From CAVUAF01 sp964460655 (lineage in GTDB: Bacteria; Acidobacteriota; Terriglobia; Terriglobales; Acidobacteriaceae), in contig CAYWSH010000003.1 of NCBI GenBank assembly GCA_964460655.1, forward strand, positions 15,529 to 79,528: a stretch of 64,000 bases of DNA, in the 5' to 3' direction. The notes under the pieces were generated by a model, which did not search any database, was not told the DNA's origin, and saw only the letters and a list, made by a program, of their open reading frames with translations. A program made the position numbers and the translations under genes. Position 1 is the first letter of the stretch. Each line of letters begins with the position of its first letter. Below, in pieces: positions 1 through 8,822 of this stretch.

Positions 1-2415
1 CAGGCGGCGCCGCGCATCCTGCGCGCGATCGGCGAAGGGCTGGACTGGGACGTCGGCGCGATCTGGCGCGTGGACGCGAAACACGACGTGGTGCGCTCGT
101 TGGAAGTCTGGCAGCGCCGTCCCGACGCGATGCAGACGTTCGTCACCGCGACACGTACGACCGCGCTGGGGCGCGGCATCGGGCTGCCGGGTCGCGTGTG
201 GGCGAAGGGCGAGCCGATGTGGCTGCACGACGCCGCCACCGACAAGAATTTTCCGCGTGCGCAATCGGCAGCGCAGGACGACCTGCACGGCGGCTTCGCG
301 TTCCCCATCCTGCTGGGCGGCGAAGTGCTGGGCGTGCTGGAGTGGTTCAGCCACGAGATGCGGCAGCCGGACGCGCGGCTGCTGGAAATGATGGCGGCGG
401 TCGGCAGCCAGATCGGGCAGTTCATCGAGCGCTGCGACGCGGAAGAATCGCTGCGCGGGTATGCGCGCGAGCTGGAAGTCGCGCGCGAGCGCGCCGAGGG
501 AGCGACGCAGGCGAAGAGCGAGTTCCTGGCCAACGTGAGTCACGAACTGCGCACCCCGATGAACGCCATCCTCGGCATGACGGAGCTGACGCTGGGGACA
601 AAGCTCACCCACGAACAGCGGGAGTACCTGGGCAGCATCGAGACGGCAGCGGAAGGGCTGCTCTCGCTGCTGAACGACCTGCTCGACTTCTCGAAGATCG
701 AGGCGCGCAAGCTGCACCTGGAGCGCGTGCCGTTCAACCTGCGCGACACGCTGGAAGACACCGTACGGGTGCTGGCGCCGCGCGCGCACCAGAAGGGACT
801 GGAGCTGGCGTGCCACATCGCGACGGAAGTGCCGGCGACGATCGTGGGCGATCCGGTGCGGTTGCGGCAGATCGTCGTCAACCTGCTGGGCAACGCCATC
901 AAGTTCACCCATGCGGGCGAGGTCGTGCTGCGCGTGGAGGCCGAGGAGCAGAGTGAGGGTCACGTCGTACTGCACAGCTCGGTGCGCGACACCGGCATCG
1001 GGATTGCGCCGGAGAAGCAGCAGCTTATCTTCGAGGCGTTCTCGCAGGCGGACAGCTCGACCACGAGGCGCTTCGGCGGCACTGGGCTGGGGCTGGCAAT
1101 CTCGGCGGAGCTGGTCGCGAAAATGGAAGGGAAGATATGGGTGGAGAGCGAGCCGGGCGTGGGCAGCACATTCCACTTCACCGCGCGGTTCGAGCCGGCC
1201 GACGGCGGAGCGGAGCAGGCGCTGCCGTTGCAGCCGCTGACGGGGCTGCGCGTCCTGGTGGTGGATGACAATGCCACGAACCGGCGCATCCTGGTGGAGA
1301 TGCTGTCGCACTGGCACATGCAGCCGGCAGCAGCAGAGAGCGGAGTGGCGGCGCTCGAGACGCTGCAGCAGGCGCAGCGCGCGCAGCAGCCCTTCGCGCT
1401 GGCCCTGGTGGATGGCCACATGCCGGAGATGGATGGCTTCATGCTGGCATCGGCGATCAAGAAGGACCGGCTGCTCACGAGTACCCACGTGCTGCTGCTC
1501 ACCTCGGCAGGACAAGCCGAGGACCTGGCGCGCTGCAAGAAAGTGGGGATCGCGGCACATATCACGAAACCGGTGAAGCAGTCCGAGCTGCTCGACGCGA
1601 TCATCAACGTGATGGGGAGCTCGATCCGCAAGCGGGCACCGGCCAGACGACGCGCGAAGCCGGCGCGCAGCGCGCAAGGCATGCGCGTGCTGGTGGCGGA
1701 AGACAACAGCATCAACCAGATGCTGGCGGAGCGCATCCTGCAGAAGTCGGGACACGAGATCACGTTGGTGAGCAATGGGCGGGAAGCGCTGGCCGCGGCT
1801 ACGCAGGACGAGTCGTTCGACGTGATCTTGATGGACGTGCAGATGCCCGAGATGGATGGCCTGGAGGCGACGGCGGCGATCCGCGAATGGGAGCGCAACG
1901 CGGGCCGGCATACGCCGATCGTCGCCATGACGGCGCACGCGATGGCCGGCGACCGCGAACGTTGCCTCGAGGGCGGCATGGATGGTTACGTCTCGAAGCC
2001 GATCCGGCCGGGCGACATCGAGAAGGCGATCGCCGACGCAGTACCGGGGCACACGGACGTGATCGATCGGGCGACTTTGCTCGAGGGCCTGGGCGGCGAT
2101 GAAGAACTCTTGCGCGAGATGGCACAACTATTCGTGAGCGATAGCGCGCGGATGATGAAAGAAATCCGGGAAGCAGCGGAGCGCGGCGATGCTGCAGGAT
2201 TACATCGGGCGGCCCACGCACTGAAGGGTGCCATCGGTAACTTCGGTGCGAAGACCGCGTTCGAACTGGCACAGAAGCTGGAGAACATGGGCCGCGAGCG
2301 CGATTTACGCGGGGCGGACAAGGCGTGCGCATCGCTGCAACGCCAGCTGACCATCCTTTGCGCCGAGCTGGAGCGTCTCGACGAAAAGCCCGCGAAGCCG
2401 CGCAAACGTCATTGA
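1..2415 (+). CDS. Hybrid sensor histidine kinase, 5' truncated by window edge
   Basis: The reading frame is open from base 1, so the true start lies upstream; 804 codons are visible. Order seen: GAF-like sensor domain (nt 1-430), HisKA with H-box SHELRTPMN (phospho-His codon 541-543), HATPase with N-box NLLGNAIKFT, G1 DTGIGI and G2 GGTGLGLAIS, receiver 1 (phospho-Asp codon 1411-1413 in LVDGHMPEMDG, Lys in ITKPV), receiver 2 (Asp codon 1834-1836 in LMDVQMPEMDG, Lys in SKPI) and a C-terminal Hpt domain (His codon 2215-2217 in AAHALKGAIG). All residues for a His-Asp-Asp-His phosphorelay are intact. No transmembrane segment is in the visible part, so it is probably cytoplasmic or the anchor is upstream. 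No partner regulator lies alongside; the signal is unknown. It overlaps the convergent next gene by 7 bp. Confidence 0.95.
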   Translation, partial: QAAPRILRAIGEGLDWDVGAIWRVDAKHDVVRSLEVWQRRPDAMQTFVTATRTTALGRGIGLPGRVWAKGEPMWLHDAATDKNFPRAQSAAQDDLHGGFAFPILLGGEVLGVLEWFSHEMRQPDARLLEMMAAVGSQIGQFIERCDAEESLRGYARELEVARERAEGATQAKSEFLANVSHELRTPMNAILGMTELTLGTKLTHEQREYLGSIETAAEGLLSLLNDLLDFSKIEARKLHLERVPFNLRDTLEDTVRVLAPRAHQKGLELACHIATEVPATIVGDPVRLRQIVVNLLGNAIKFTHAGEVVLRVEAEEQSEGHVVLHSSVRDTGIGIAPEKQQLIFEAFSQADSSTTRRFGGTGLGLAISAELVAKMEGKIWVESEPGVGSTFHFTARFEPADGGAEQALPLQPLTGLRVLVVDDNATNRRILVEMLSHWHMQPAAAESGVAALETLQQAQRAQQPFALALVDGHMPEMDGFMLASAIKKDRLLTSTHVLLLTSAGQAEDLARCKKVGIAAHITKPVKQSELLDAIINVMGSSIRKRAPARRRAKPARSAQGMRVLVAEDNSINQMLAERILQKSGHEITLVSNGREALAAATQDESFDVILMDVQMPEMDGLEATAAIREWERNAGRHTPIVAMTAHAMAGDRERCLEGGMDGYVSKPIRPGDIEKAIADAVPGHTDVIDRATLLEGLGGDEELLREMAQLFVSDSARMMKEIREAAERGDAAGLHRAAHALKGAIGNFGAKTAFELAQKLENMGRERDLRGADKACASLQRQLTILCAELERLDEKPAKPRKRH

Positions 2416-3386
2416 AACAAATTGATGCTGGTGCCGACGCGCTTCTCCGCCGCGCGCTCGAAGGCGGCAGCAGCGGCGGCGACGTCTTGCAGCGCGGTGC
2501 CGGTGGCGTCGAAAACGATGATCTCGTCGCGTGCTGTGCGGCCGGCCTTCCCGCTGACGATCTCACCCAACTCCGCATACACGGCAGCGTCAGGCGCGTG
2601 ATGCAGCTCGCCGACGTGAATGCATTGCTCGACGATGTCGACGACGAGCTTGCTGGCGCGCACGAGTGCAGCGTCGAGCTCCTGCTTGTCAGGACTGTCG
2701 GCGCCCATCGCGGCGATGAAGGTGCCGGGGCGGATGTCGGCCTGACTCAGGAACGGTTGCCGCGAGGGCGTGCAGGTGACGATGGCGTCGCTCTGCAGCG
2801 TGGCGTCGCGGAGTCTTGCCGGGACTTCGACGGGAAGACCCATCGTCTCCGACATCTTCTTCGCGAAATCCTGGGCGCGAGCGGCGTCAACATCGAAGAC
2901 AAAGGCACGTTGCAGCGGCAATACGGTCTTCATGGCGAGCAGTTGGATGGCGCCCTGGGTGCCGGCTCCGCAGATGGTGGCCGTCGCGCTGTCCTGCCGG
3001 GCAAGGTATTTCGCAGCGATCGCGGCGGCGGCACCCGTGCGGTTGATGGTGATCTCGATGGAATCCATGATCGCCAACGGGTAGCCGTGCTCGGCGTCGC
3101 ACAGCAGGATGATGCCCTGGATGTTCGGCATGCCGAAGCGCTGCGCGTTCTTAAAGAATCCGCCGTTCGATTTCAGCGCAAAGTAGCGGCGGCCGAGTTG
3201 GAGTCCGCCCGCCTTGATGTGGAATTCGCCATCCAGCGCGTCGACGTGCGTCATCGCCGGCTTGAGGGCCTTGCCGGAGGCGTAGGCGCGGAATGCGTCT
3301 TCAACGACGCTCAGGTAATCCGCGAACGAGAGCAGACTGCGAATGTCGCTGCGGGTGAGGACCAAGGTGGACGAGGGGAGCTCCAT
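2409..3386 (-). CDS. Ornithine cyclodeaminase / mu-crystallin family enzyme
   Basis: 325 aa, the usual family length. It has the Rossmann motif GAGTQGAIQLLAM near residue 130 and the family region INRTGAAAAIAAKYLA. The family covers ornithine cyclodeaminase, alanine dehydrogenase and delta1-pyrroline-2-carboxylate / ketimine reductases. The last role is attractive here because a trans-3-hydroxyproline dehydratase-type gene lies 4 kb away (7575-8621) and makes that substrate. The start is the ATG at 3386 (MELPSS); an upstream in-frame start adds 21 residues unlike the family. It is divergent from the aminotransferase (122 bp between starts). Family assignment is firm; the substrate is inference. 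Confidence 0.88.
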   Translation of the reverse strand: MELPSSTLVLTRSDIRSLLSFADYLSVVEDAFRAYASGKALKPAMTHVDALDGEFHIKAGGLQLGRRYFALKSNGGFFKNAQRFGMPNIQGIILLCDAEHGYPLAIMDSIEITINRTGAAAAIAAKYLARQDSATATICGAGTQGAIQLLAMKTVLPLQRAFVFDVDAARAQDFAKKMSETMGLPVEVPARLRDATLQSDAIVTCTPSRQPFLSQADIRPGTFIAAMGADSPDKQELDAALVRASKLVVDIVEQCIHVGELHHAPDAAVYAELGEIVSGKAGRTARDEIIVFDATGTALQDVAAAAAAFERAAEKRVGTSINLFQ

Positions 3387-3508
3387 AGTCGAGATTCTCA
3401 ATATTGTGGCGGCGATTGCAAGCGACGGCTCGTAAACTAAGAAGAACAACCGAACGTCGGGCGGGCGACATCCATGACCGGGACCGACTTCTCGTTCGGA
3501 GTGCGCGC

Positions 3509-4648
3509 ATGAGGCTCAAGCCCTTCCTGCTCGATACTTGGCTCGACCAGTACGAGCACGGCATCGAATTCAACCTAGCGGCAAGTTGCGGACCGACCTG
3601 GACCGTGAACGACATCCTTGCCCTCGCCGACGACGAGACGCGGCACCGCTTCCTGAACCACAGCCTGGTGTATGGCCACGTCGCCGGCGATGACAGCCTG
3701 CGCGCTGCGATCGCGGAGATGCAACGCGTCCCGATAGAGAGTGTGCAGGTGGTGACGGGCGCGTCAGAGGCGTTGCTGGCCGTGATGTGGCACGCCGCCG
3801 ACCCCGGCGCGAACGTCGTGCTTCCGCTACCGGGGTTTGCAACGTTCTCGGCGCTGCCGCAATCGCTGGGACTGGAGACGCGCTTCTATCGGGTACGGCG
3901 CGAGAACGGTTTCCGGATAGACCCCGACGAGATCAAGCGACTGGTTGACGCGAAGACGAAGCTCATCCTGCTCAACAGTCCGCACCACCCGACGGGCGCG
4001 ACGCTGAGCGACGACGAGATGAAAGCGCTGCACGACTTCGCCGCCGAGCGCGGGATCCAGCTGGTGTGCGACGAGGTCTACCATCCCATCTACCACGGGA
4101 CGCAACGGAGCTCGGCTGCACGCCTGCCCCATGCCACGGTGATCAATGACCTGTCGAAGGCGTTCTCGATCGCCGGCGTGCGCACGGGATGGATCATCGA
4201 GCCCGACGCGCAGCGTCGCCAGCAATACTGGACGGGACGCGCGTACTTCACGGTGAGCAACGCGACCACCGCGGAGATCCTGGCGGAGGTCGCGATCCGC
4301 AAGCGCGACATCGTGCTCGGCAAGACGCAAGAAGTCGCCACGCGCAACCTGGAGCTGCTCGACGGCTTCATGGCGGAACATCGGGACGTATTCGGCTGGA
4401 TCGCGCCGGAGGGCGGCATGACGACATTCCCGTGGCTGGTGAGCGGCGAGGATACGCGGCCGTTCTGCTGTGGCGCCGCCGAGCGCGGCATCCTGTTGGC
4501 GCCCGGCGATTGCTTCGACACGCCGGCGCATTTCCGCGTGGGCTTTGCTGCGGCAGGAGACGACTTCGCGCGAGCGCTCGACCGACTCGGGGAATTCGTC
4601 AAGAGCCGGCAGGCTTTTGCTTCTGTCGCTTCGCTCCCAAACCGCTAG
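3509..4648 (+). CDS. PLP-dependent aminotransferase, class I/II
   Basis: 379 aa fold-type I aminotransferase. Visible landmarks are the substrate/PLP loop GASEAL, the proline-rich NSPHHPTGA motif, CDEVYHPIY with the PLP-contacting Asp and Tyr, and the Schiff-base Lys in NDLSKAFSIAGVRTGW. The ATG at 3509 is chosen because homology begins there (RLKPFLLDTWLDQYE); upstream in-frame codons are low quality. The N-terminal lead resembles the capreomycidine-synthase/VioD-like branch, but I cannot fix a substrate. It may pair functionally with the divergent cyclodeaminase-family gene. The stop codon falls inside the first copy of a 125-bp direct repeat, which suggests the 3' end was set by that duplication. 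Confidence 0.88.
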   Translation: MRLKPFLLDTWLDQYEHGIEFNLAASCGPTWTVNDILALADDETRHRFLNHSLVYGHVAGDDSLRAAIAEMQRVPIESVQVVTGASEALLAVMWHAADPGANVVLPLPGFATFSALPQSLGLETRFYRVRRENGFRIDPDEIKRLVDAKTKLILLNSPHHPTGATLSDDEMKALHDFAAERGIQLVCDEVYHPIYHGTQRSSAARLPHATVINDLSKAFSIAGVRTGWIIEPDAQRRQQYWTGRAYFTVSNATTAEILAEVAIRKRDIVLGKTQEVATRNLELLDGFMAEHRDVFGWIAPEGGMTTFPWLVSGEDTRPFCCGAAERGILLAPGDCFDTPAHFRVGFAAAGDDFARALDRLGEFVKSRQAFASVASLPNR

Positions 4649-4852
4649 AGGGTATCGCCCGCCCGCAGACCCACGAGGCCTGCGATCGCCTCCGCATCCT
4701 GTCCCGAAGATTCGGGAGGGCTGCTCCGCTTTGGTCTAGGCGAAACGCTGTCGCTTCGCTCCCAGACCGCTAGAGGGCATCGCCGCCCGCAGACCCACAC
4801 CTGCGATCGCGCTCCGCAGCCTGAACGCTGCTCCGCTTTGGTCCAGGCGACC
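4623..4852. repeat. Imperfect tandem repeat, about 125-bp unit, two copies
   Basis: Copy 1 begins at 4623 and copy 2 at 4748, both with CTGTCGCTTCGCTCCCA. They share CCGCTAGAGGG, CGCCCGCAGACCCAC, CTGCGATCGC and GCTGCTCCGCTTTGGTC in the same order; copy 2 is shortened by small deletions and ends near 4850. Copy 1 supplies the TAG stop (4646-4648) of the aminotransferase. Copy 2 supplies the likely -35 hexamer of the following gene. Confidence 0.85.
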
Positions 4853-4866
4853 GCTCCGCTTACAAT
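4838..4866 (+). promoter_or_regulatory. Sigma70-like promoter for the secreted Cys-rich protein
   Basis: TTGGTC (4838-4843), 17-bp spacer, TACAAT (4861-4866). Transcription would begin at about 4873-4876, at or next to the ATG at 4876, predicting a nearly leaderless mRNA; there is no Shine-Dalgarno sequence. The -35 lies in the second copy of the tandem repeat. Confidence 0.5.
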
Positions 4867-4875
4867 GCGCGCGCC

Positions 4876-6408
4876 ATGAGAATCTTCCGCCCGCTCACCT
4901 TCGCGGCTCCTTCCTTATTAATGGCGCTCGTCGGCGCGTGCGTGGCGCAGACAGTGGAATCGTTCGACGGCGACTCGGGCATACCGTGGACCGAATGCAA
5001 GATGGAGACGAACCGGTGCTGGCGGCAGCCGGAGATGGACGTCAGCGTGGATGGCAAGCACGTCGTGCAGGTGACGCGGCAGAACATGAACGTCTACGAC
5101 TACGCGGGCAAGCTGCAGCGCTCGTCGACGATGATCGACGTGATCCGCGCAGCAGGTCTCGACCCCATGCCGCCGGTGCAGCCGAACTTTCGCGGTGGCA
5201 ATAGCCCCTTCGAGCCGCACGTCGTGTTCGACGAGTTCATCCAGCGCTGGATCATCACGGTGACGTGCCTGAGCGACTGCGTGCTGGTCAGCGCGACGGC
5301 TGACCCGCTCGGCACGTGGAAGGGCGTTTACTTGAGCTGCCTGCAGAGTGGGCCGTGCCTGAACTACGACCCGGGAATGAAGCTCGGTTATGACCGCAAC
5401 GGCGTGTACGTGTGCGGAGCGCACATCAACGACGATGACCCGAACACGGCGCCGAAGACCGGGTATGACTGTTTTGCCGTTCCCTCGGCAGAGGTGCGCG
5501 CGATCGGCGAAGGGAAGGAGCCTGCGCACCTGAATCGGCGGCATAACCTACCGATCGATGTGGTGCCGGCGATCGATCACAACCCGCGGAAGGCGGCGAA
5601 TGCGGCGGCGTTCTTCGTCGCCAAATCGTGCCGCCGTGATGCGGTGAACGCCTGCATGATCAACCAGGACCTCGCCTTCGATTGGCTGGTCGACACCTTC
5701 ACGTGGAAAGGCACAACGGGTAGCTACAACAACGGCGGCGAGGAACAGCGGGTCAAGACGGACGTCGGTTCCAAACGAAGCAAGTGGCTGTACAACTTTC
5801 CGTGCTGTGGGCCGCGGTCGGCGATCCCGCAGGGTGGCACCGATATGGCGCTGCGCTCGGGCGGAAGCCATCGGCTGATGAACATCTTTCAATCGGGTAC
5901 GCATCTGCATGGTGCATCGGGTTCAGGCGCGTGCACGCACGATTGCGGCGAGCAAGGCGCGGACAAGCACAACCTGATGTTCTACGTGGACCTGGATTGC
6001 ACGCGGCCGCAGGCGTGCGTGGTGGCGCAGACGGCGAAGATCGCATCGCCGGATGAGGCGTATCTGTTCGCCACGGTCGGCGTCGACGCGAAAGGGAACG
6101 TGGGGATCGTGGCCTCGTCGGTGGGACCGGCGACGCATCTCTCGGTGAAGCTATGGACGCGCCGCAAGAACGATCCGCCGAATACATTTTCCGGACCAAA
6201 GACGGTGGTCAGCGGCACGCAGCCGTACACGTGCCCGCCTCCCGACAATGTGACGCTGCTGGGCAGCGCCGTGGGCGTGCTGACGGCGCTCGATCCGAGC
6301 GACGGGACACGGCTGTGGACGAACGCGCAGTGGGCGAATGACGCGCGGCCGTGCGCGTGGAATACGCGGATCGTCAGTTACAGTGTTGTTCCGCCCCCGA
6401 AACACTGA
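4876..6408 (+). CDS. Secreted cysteine-rich protein of unknown function (paralogue A)
   Basis: 510 aa with a signal peptide (MRIFRPLTFAAPSLLMALVG, cleavage near CVAQ/T). I do not recognise a named family. It has many paired cysteines: DCVLVS, SGPCLNYD, FPCCGPRSAIPQ, CTHDCGEQG, LDCTRPQAC, QPYTCP. Repeated short beta-strand-like segments and the phrase PHVVFDEFIQRWIITVTC suggest a beta-propeller-like exported protein stabilised by disulfides. A paralogue at 15334-16890 keeps the same cysteine framework and length. The gene stands alone, with its own promoter immediately upstream. It may be a lineage-specific surface or periplasmic protein; no catalytic motif is evident. Confidence 0.85.
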   Translation: MRIFRPLTFAAPSLLMALVGACVAQTVESFDGDSGIPWTECKMETNRCWRQPEMDVSVDGKHVVQVTRQNMNVYDYAGKLQRSSTMIDVIRAAGLDPMPPVQPNFRGGNSPFEPHVVFDEFIQRWIITVTCLSDCVLVSATADPLGTWKGVYLSCLQSGPCLNYDPGMKLGYDRNGVYVCGAHINDDDPNTAPKTGYDCFAVPSAEVRAIGEGKEPAHLNRRHNLPIDVVPAIDHNPRKAANAAAFFVAKSCRRDAVNACMINQDLAFDWLVDTFTWKGTTGSYNNGGEEQRVKTDVGSKRSKWLYNFPCCGPRSAIPQGGTDMALRSGGSHRLMNIFQSGTHLHGASGSGACTHDCGEQGADKHNLMFYVDLDCTRPQACVVAQTAKIASPDEAYLFATVGVDAKGNVGIVASSVGPATHLSVKLWTRRKNDPPNTFSGPKTVVSGTQPYTCPPPDNVTLLGSAVGVLTALDPSDGTRLWTNAQWANDARPCAWNTRIVSYSVVPPPKH

Positions 6409-6439
6409 CCTGGCCGGCGACTTCTCGCGAGACCGGTGT

Positions 6440-7561
6440 TCATTGCTTCATCGTGGGCAGGGAGAGTGGTACTCGCTGCCCGCTGCGAGCTCCTTCGTAG
6501 ATGGCGGTGACGATCTGCATATCGCGCCGACCGAGTTCACCGGGCACCAGGGTTGGGCGGCCGGTGAGGACACAGTCGGCGAAATCATCCATCTGCGCGG
6601 CCTGCTGATTGATGACGGGCAAGGCCAGCGGACCGGCGCTGGTTTCACACACGATGCCGCGGTACATGAACGCCGTCTGCTTGAAGTCCATCCAGCCCTT
6701 GGTGCCTTCGGCGCGGAATGTGTCAGCCGATTGATTGAAGCTGGTGAGCCCGTCGCAGCGCGCACCGTCGGCGAACTCCAGGGTGAAGCGCAGCGTCTCC
6801 TCGACCTCGTTGAAAAGGTCGAGCCTTGTCTTGGGCTCTTCGTGCGCGGTGACGGTGATGGGCGCTTCGCCGTTCTTCGCCATGCAGGCGGCGTGCACGA
6901 CGTAGATGCCCAGGTCCATCATGGGGCCGCCGCCGGCGAGCCGTTTATCCACGCGCCAGGCGCGCCGCCCGAACACGAAAGCAAAAGCGCCCGTCATCTT
7001 CATGAAGCGGCCCAGGTCCTGCTGGCGCGCGTGCCGCATCAGTTCCTTGTGGTAGAGGTCGTAATGCAGGCGGTAGCCGATGCCGAGCTTGACCTTCGCG
7101 GCCTGGCACGCCGCGATCATGCGGTCGCAGTCGGCGACCGAAGTAGCCATCGGCTTTTCGGAGATGACGTGCTTGCCGGCTTTGGCCGCGCGGAGGGTGA
7201 AGTCGGGATGCAGCGCGGGCGGCGTGACGACATAGACGATGTCGATCTCGGGGTTGTCAACAATCTTGTCGAAGTTCTCGTAGTTGTAGACGTTCTGCGG
7301 CTTCAGGTTGTAATCGGCCGCCCAGCGCTCTGCCTTCTCGGGCGTTCCGGTGACGATGCCGGCGAGGTAACAGTTCCTGGTCTCGCGTAGCGCCGGTCCC
7401 AGCTGGCCGCTTGCATAGCTGCCCAGGCCCAGCAGCGCGACGCCGAGCCGGCGGCGCGGCGGAGATACCTGAGCGTGCACGCGACGGGTGGCCAGCGCTG
7501 CCGCCGCCAACGCCGAAGTGCGTAAGAAGTCGCGGCGCGAACTGCCAACCCGATGTTTCAT
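6440..7561 (-). CDS. Tat-exported Gfo/Idh/MocA family oxidoreductase
   Basis: 373 aa. The start is the ATG at 7561, preceded by a perfect AAGGAGG; the longer frame adds 12 residues without support. The N-terminus has a twin-arginine signal (SSRRDFLRTSALAAAALA), typical of glucose-fructose-oxidoreductase-like enzymes exported with bound NADP. A Rossmann motif GLGSYASGQLG follows, then the family signature EKPMATSV with the conserved Lys-Pro, and a C-terminal alpha/beta domain with GGGPMMDLGIYVVHAACMA. It lies 13 bp downstream of the proline-racemase-family gene and is probably co-transcribed with it. The substrate is likely a sugar or sugar acid but cannot be assigned. Confidence 0.9.
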   Translation of the reverse strand: MKHRVGSSRRDFLRTSALAAAALATRRVHAQVSPPRRRLGVALLGLGSYASGQLGPALRETRNCYLAGIVTGTPEKAERWAADYNLKPQNVYNYENFDKIVDNPEIDIVYVVTPPALHPDFTLRAAKAGKHVISEKPMATSVADCDRMIAACQAAKVKLGIGYRLHYDLYHKELMRHARQQDLGRFMKMTGAFAFVFGRRAWRVDKRLAGGGPMMDLGIYVVHAACMAKNGEAPITVTAHEEPKTRLDLFNEVEETLRFTLEFADGARCDGLTSFNQSADTFRAEGTKGWMDFKQTAFMYRGIVCETSAGPLALPVINQQAAQMDDFADCVLTGRPTLVPGELGRRDMQIVTAIYEGARSGQRVPLSLPTMKQ

Positions 7562-7574
7562 TTCAACCTCCTTC

Positions 7575-8621
7575 TTACCGCAAGAAGAAGCCCGCACGGA
7601 ACGGATCCGCGGGGTCGAAATAGAACTCGTTGCGGCCGGTGATGAAGGCGGTGCCGCTCACCTCCGGCACGACGGCATCATAAGGGCCGAACTTGGTGCG
7701 TTCCACCGCGCGCACCGACATCGTGCTGCCGACGATGCTCTCGATGGTGATGGTCTCGCCAAGCGCAAGCTCACCCCGGGCGTGATGAAGGGCGGCGCGA
7801 GCGCTCACGCCCGTCCCAGTGGGCGAGCGGTCGACTTCGCCATCGGCAAAGATGCAGACATTGCGGCTGTGATGACCTGCCTCGCGCGGCGGCGCAACGA
7901 AGATGGTGCCATAAAGAAAACTCAAGTCCTTTTCGAACGGATGCTCGATGGGGAACTTGGCCGCCACGGCGTGCTTGAGGCGACGTCCGAGGTCGATCTG
8001 CCGGGCGACGCTTTCGGCGGTGAGTTCGAGGCCGACGGAGGAGGCATCGACGAAAGCGTAGAAGGCGCCGCCGTACGCGACATCGAACGCAACGCGGCCC
8101 ACCCCTGCGACGTCAACATGCTGGTCGCGCAGATAAACAAAGGAGGGAACGTTGCGAAACGACGCAGCCTGCACCTTGCCGTTCTGGAGTTTCGCCTGGG
8201 CGTGAACGGTCCCGGCAGGCACGTTGATGGTGAGTTCGGCGATGTCGCCGTGGGTCCGGGCGAAGCCGGCTTCGCAGGCGAGCGTCATCAGGGCGATGAT
8301 GGCGTGGCCACACATCGTGCTGTAGCCCTCGTTGTGCAGGAAGAAGACGTCGAGGTCGGCGGTCGCGGAAGGAAGAACGACGGCGCCGTACATGTCGGCG
8401 TGGCCGCGCGGCTCCCACATGGTCCCGGTGCGGAGATGATCGTAGTGTTCGCGGAAGTAGCGCCGCTTCTCGAGCACGGTACGGCCTTCGATGGGCGGCA
8501 GACCATCGAGAAACACGCGCAATGGCTCGCCGCCCGTGTGCATGTCGAGGGTGGTGAGCTTTGTCCAGCCAGACGGAGGGCGCCAATTCTGCGCCGCGGC
8601 AAGGATTTGCATGCGGGACAT
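7575..8621 (-). CDS. Proline racemase family; probable trans-3-hydroxy-L-proline dehydratase
   Basis: 348 aa. The first catalytic site keeps Cys (TMCGHAIIAL). The second, Cys in racemases and 4-hydroxyproline epimerases (DRSPCGTG), is Thr here (DRSPTGTGVSAR). In the known family, the Cys/Thr pair marks trans-3-hydroxy-L-proline dehydratases, which yield delta1-pyrroline-2-carboxylate. A cyclodeaminase-family enzyme that could reduce this to proline is encoded at 2409-3386. The start at 8621 has AAGAAGG about 9 bp upstream; a second ATG at 8612 is possible. It is followed after 13 bp by the Tat oxidoreductase. Family firm; reaction inferred from the substitution. Confidence 0.9.
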   Translation of the reverse strand: MSRMQILAAAQNWRPPSGWTKLTTLDMHTGGEPLRVFLDGLPPIEGRTVLEKRRYFREHYDHLRTGTMWEPRGHADMYGAVVLPSATADLDVFFLHNEGYSTMCGHAIIALMTLACEAGFARTHGDIAELTINVPAGTVHAQAKLQNGKVQAASFRNVPSFVYLRDQHVDVAGVGRVAFDVAYGGAFYAFVDASSVGLELTAESVARQIDLGRRLKHAVAAKFPIEHPFEKDLSFLYGTIFVAPPREAGHHSRNVCIFADGEVDRSPTGTGVSARAALHHARGELALGETITIESIVGSTMSVRAVERTKFGPYDAVVPEVSGTAFITGRNEFYFDPADPFRAGFFLR

Positions 8622-8695
8622 CCTAATCCTTCTTGCTTAGCCCACACGCGCGAGCGGGCCGCAGCGCATGGAGATCGCTATGCGCTCATCAAATC

Positions 8696-8760
8696 TTCAT
8701 CGGTGGTGCGCGAAAGTTTCATCGTGCCTTGACCTCGGCTTCATCTCGCCCTCGTAGGCT
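8696..8760 (+). promoter_or_regulatory. PhoB-box-like repeats and promoter of the PhoX-like gene
   Basis: TTCAT at 8718, TTGAC at 8729 and TTCAT at 8740 are exactly 11 bp apart, with another TTCAT at 8696 (two periods further up). A -10-like TAGGCT starts at 8755, 15 bp after the start of the last repeat. The same geometry occurs at 10403-10456, 11838-11891 and 13372-13403. The predicted transcription start is near 8767, giving a leader of about 55 nt that contains AAGGAG. Confidence 0.6.
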
Positions 8761-8822
8761 GTGCCGGTCGCGTCGGCCGCTCCGCGCGGAGACGCCAATA
8801 ACGTCAAGGAGAAGAACCGACG

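Noticed and set aside
960..1979. Minus-strand frame of 339 codons opposite the sensor kinase
   Set aside because: Ser/Arg/Cys-rich, no motif, while the plus frame has every kinase and receiver motif intact.
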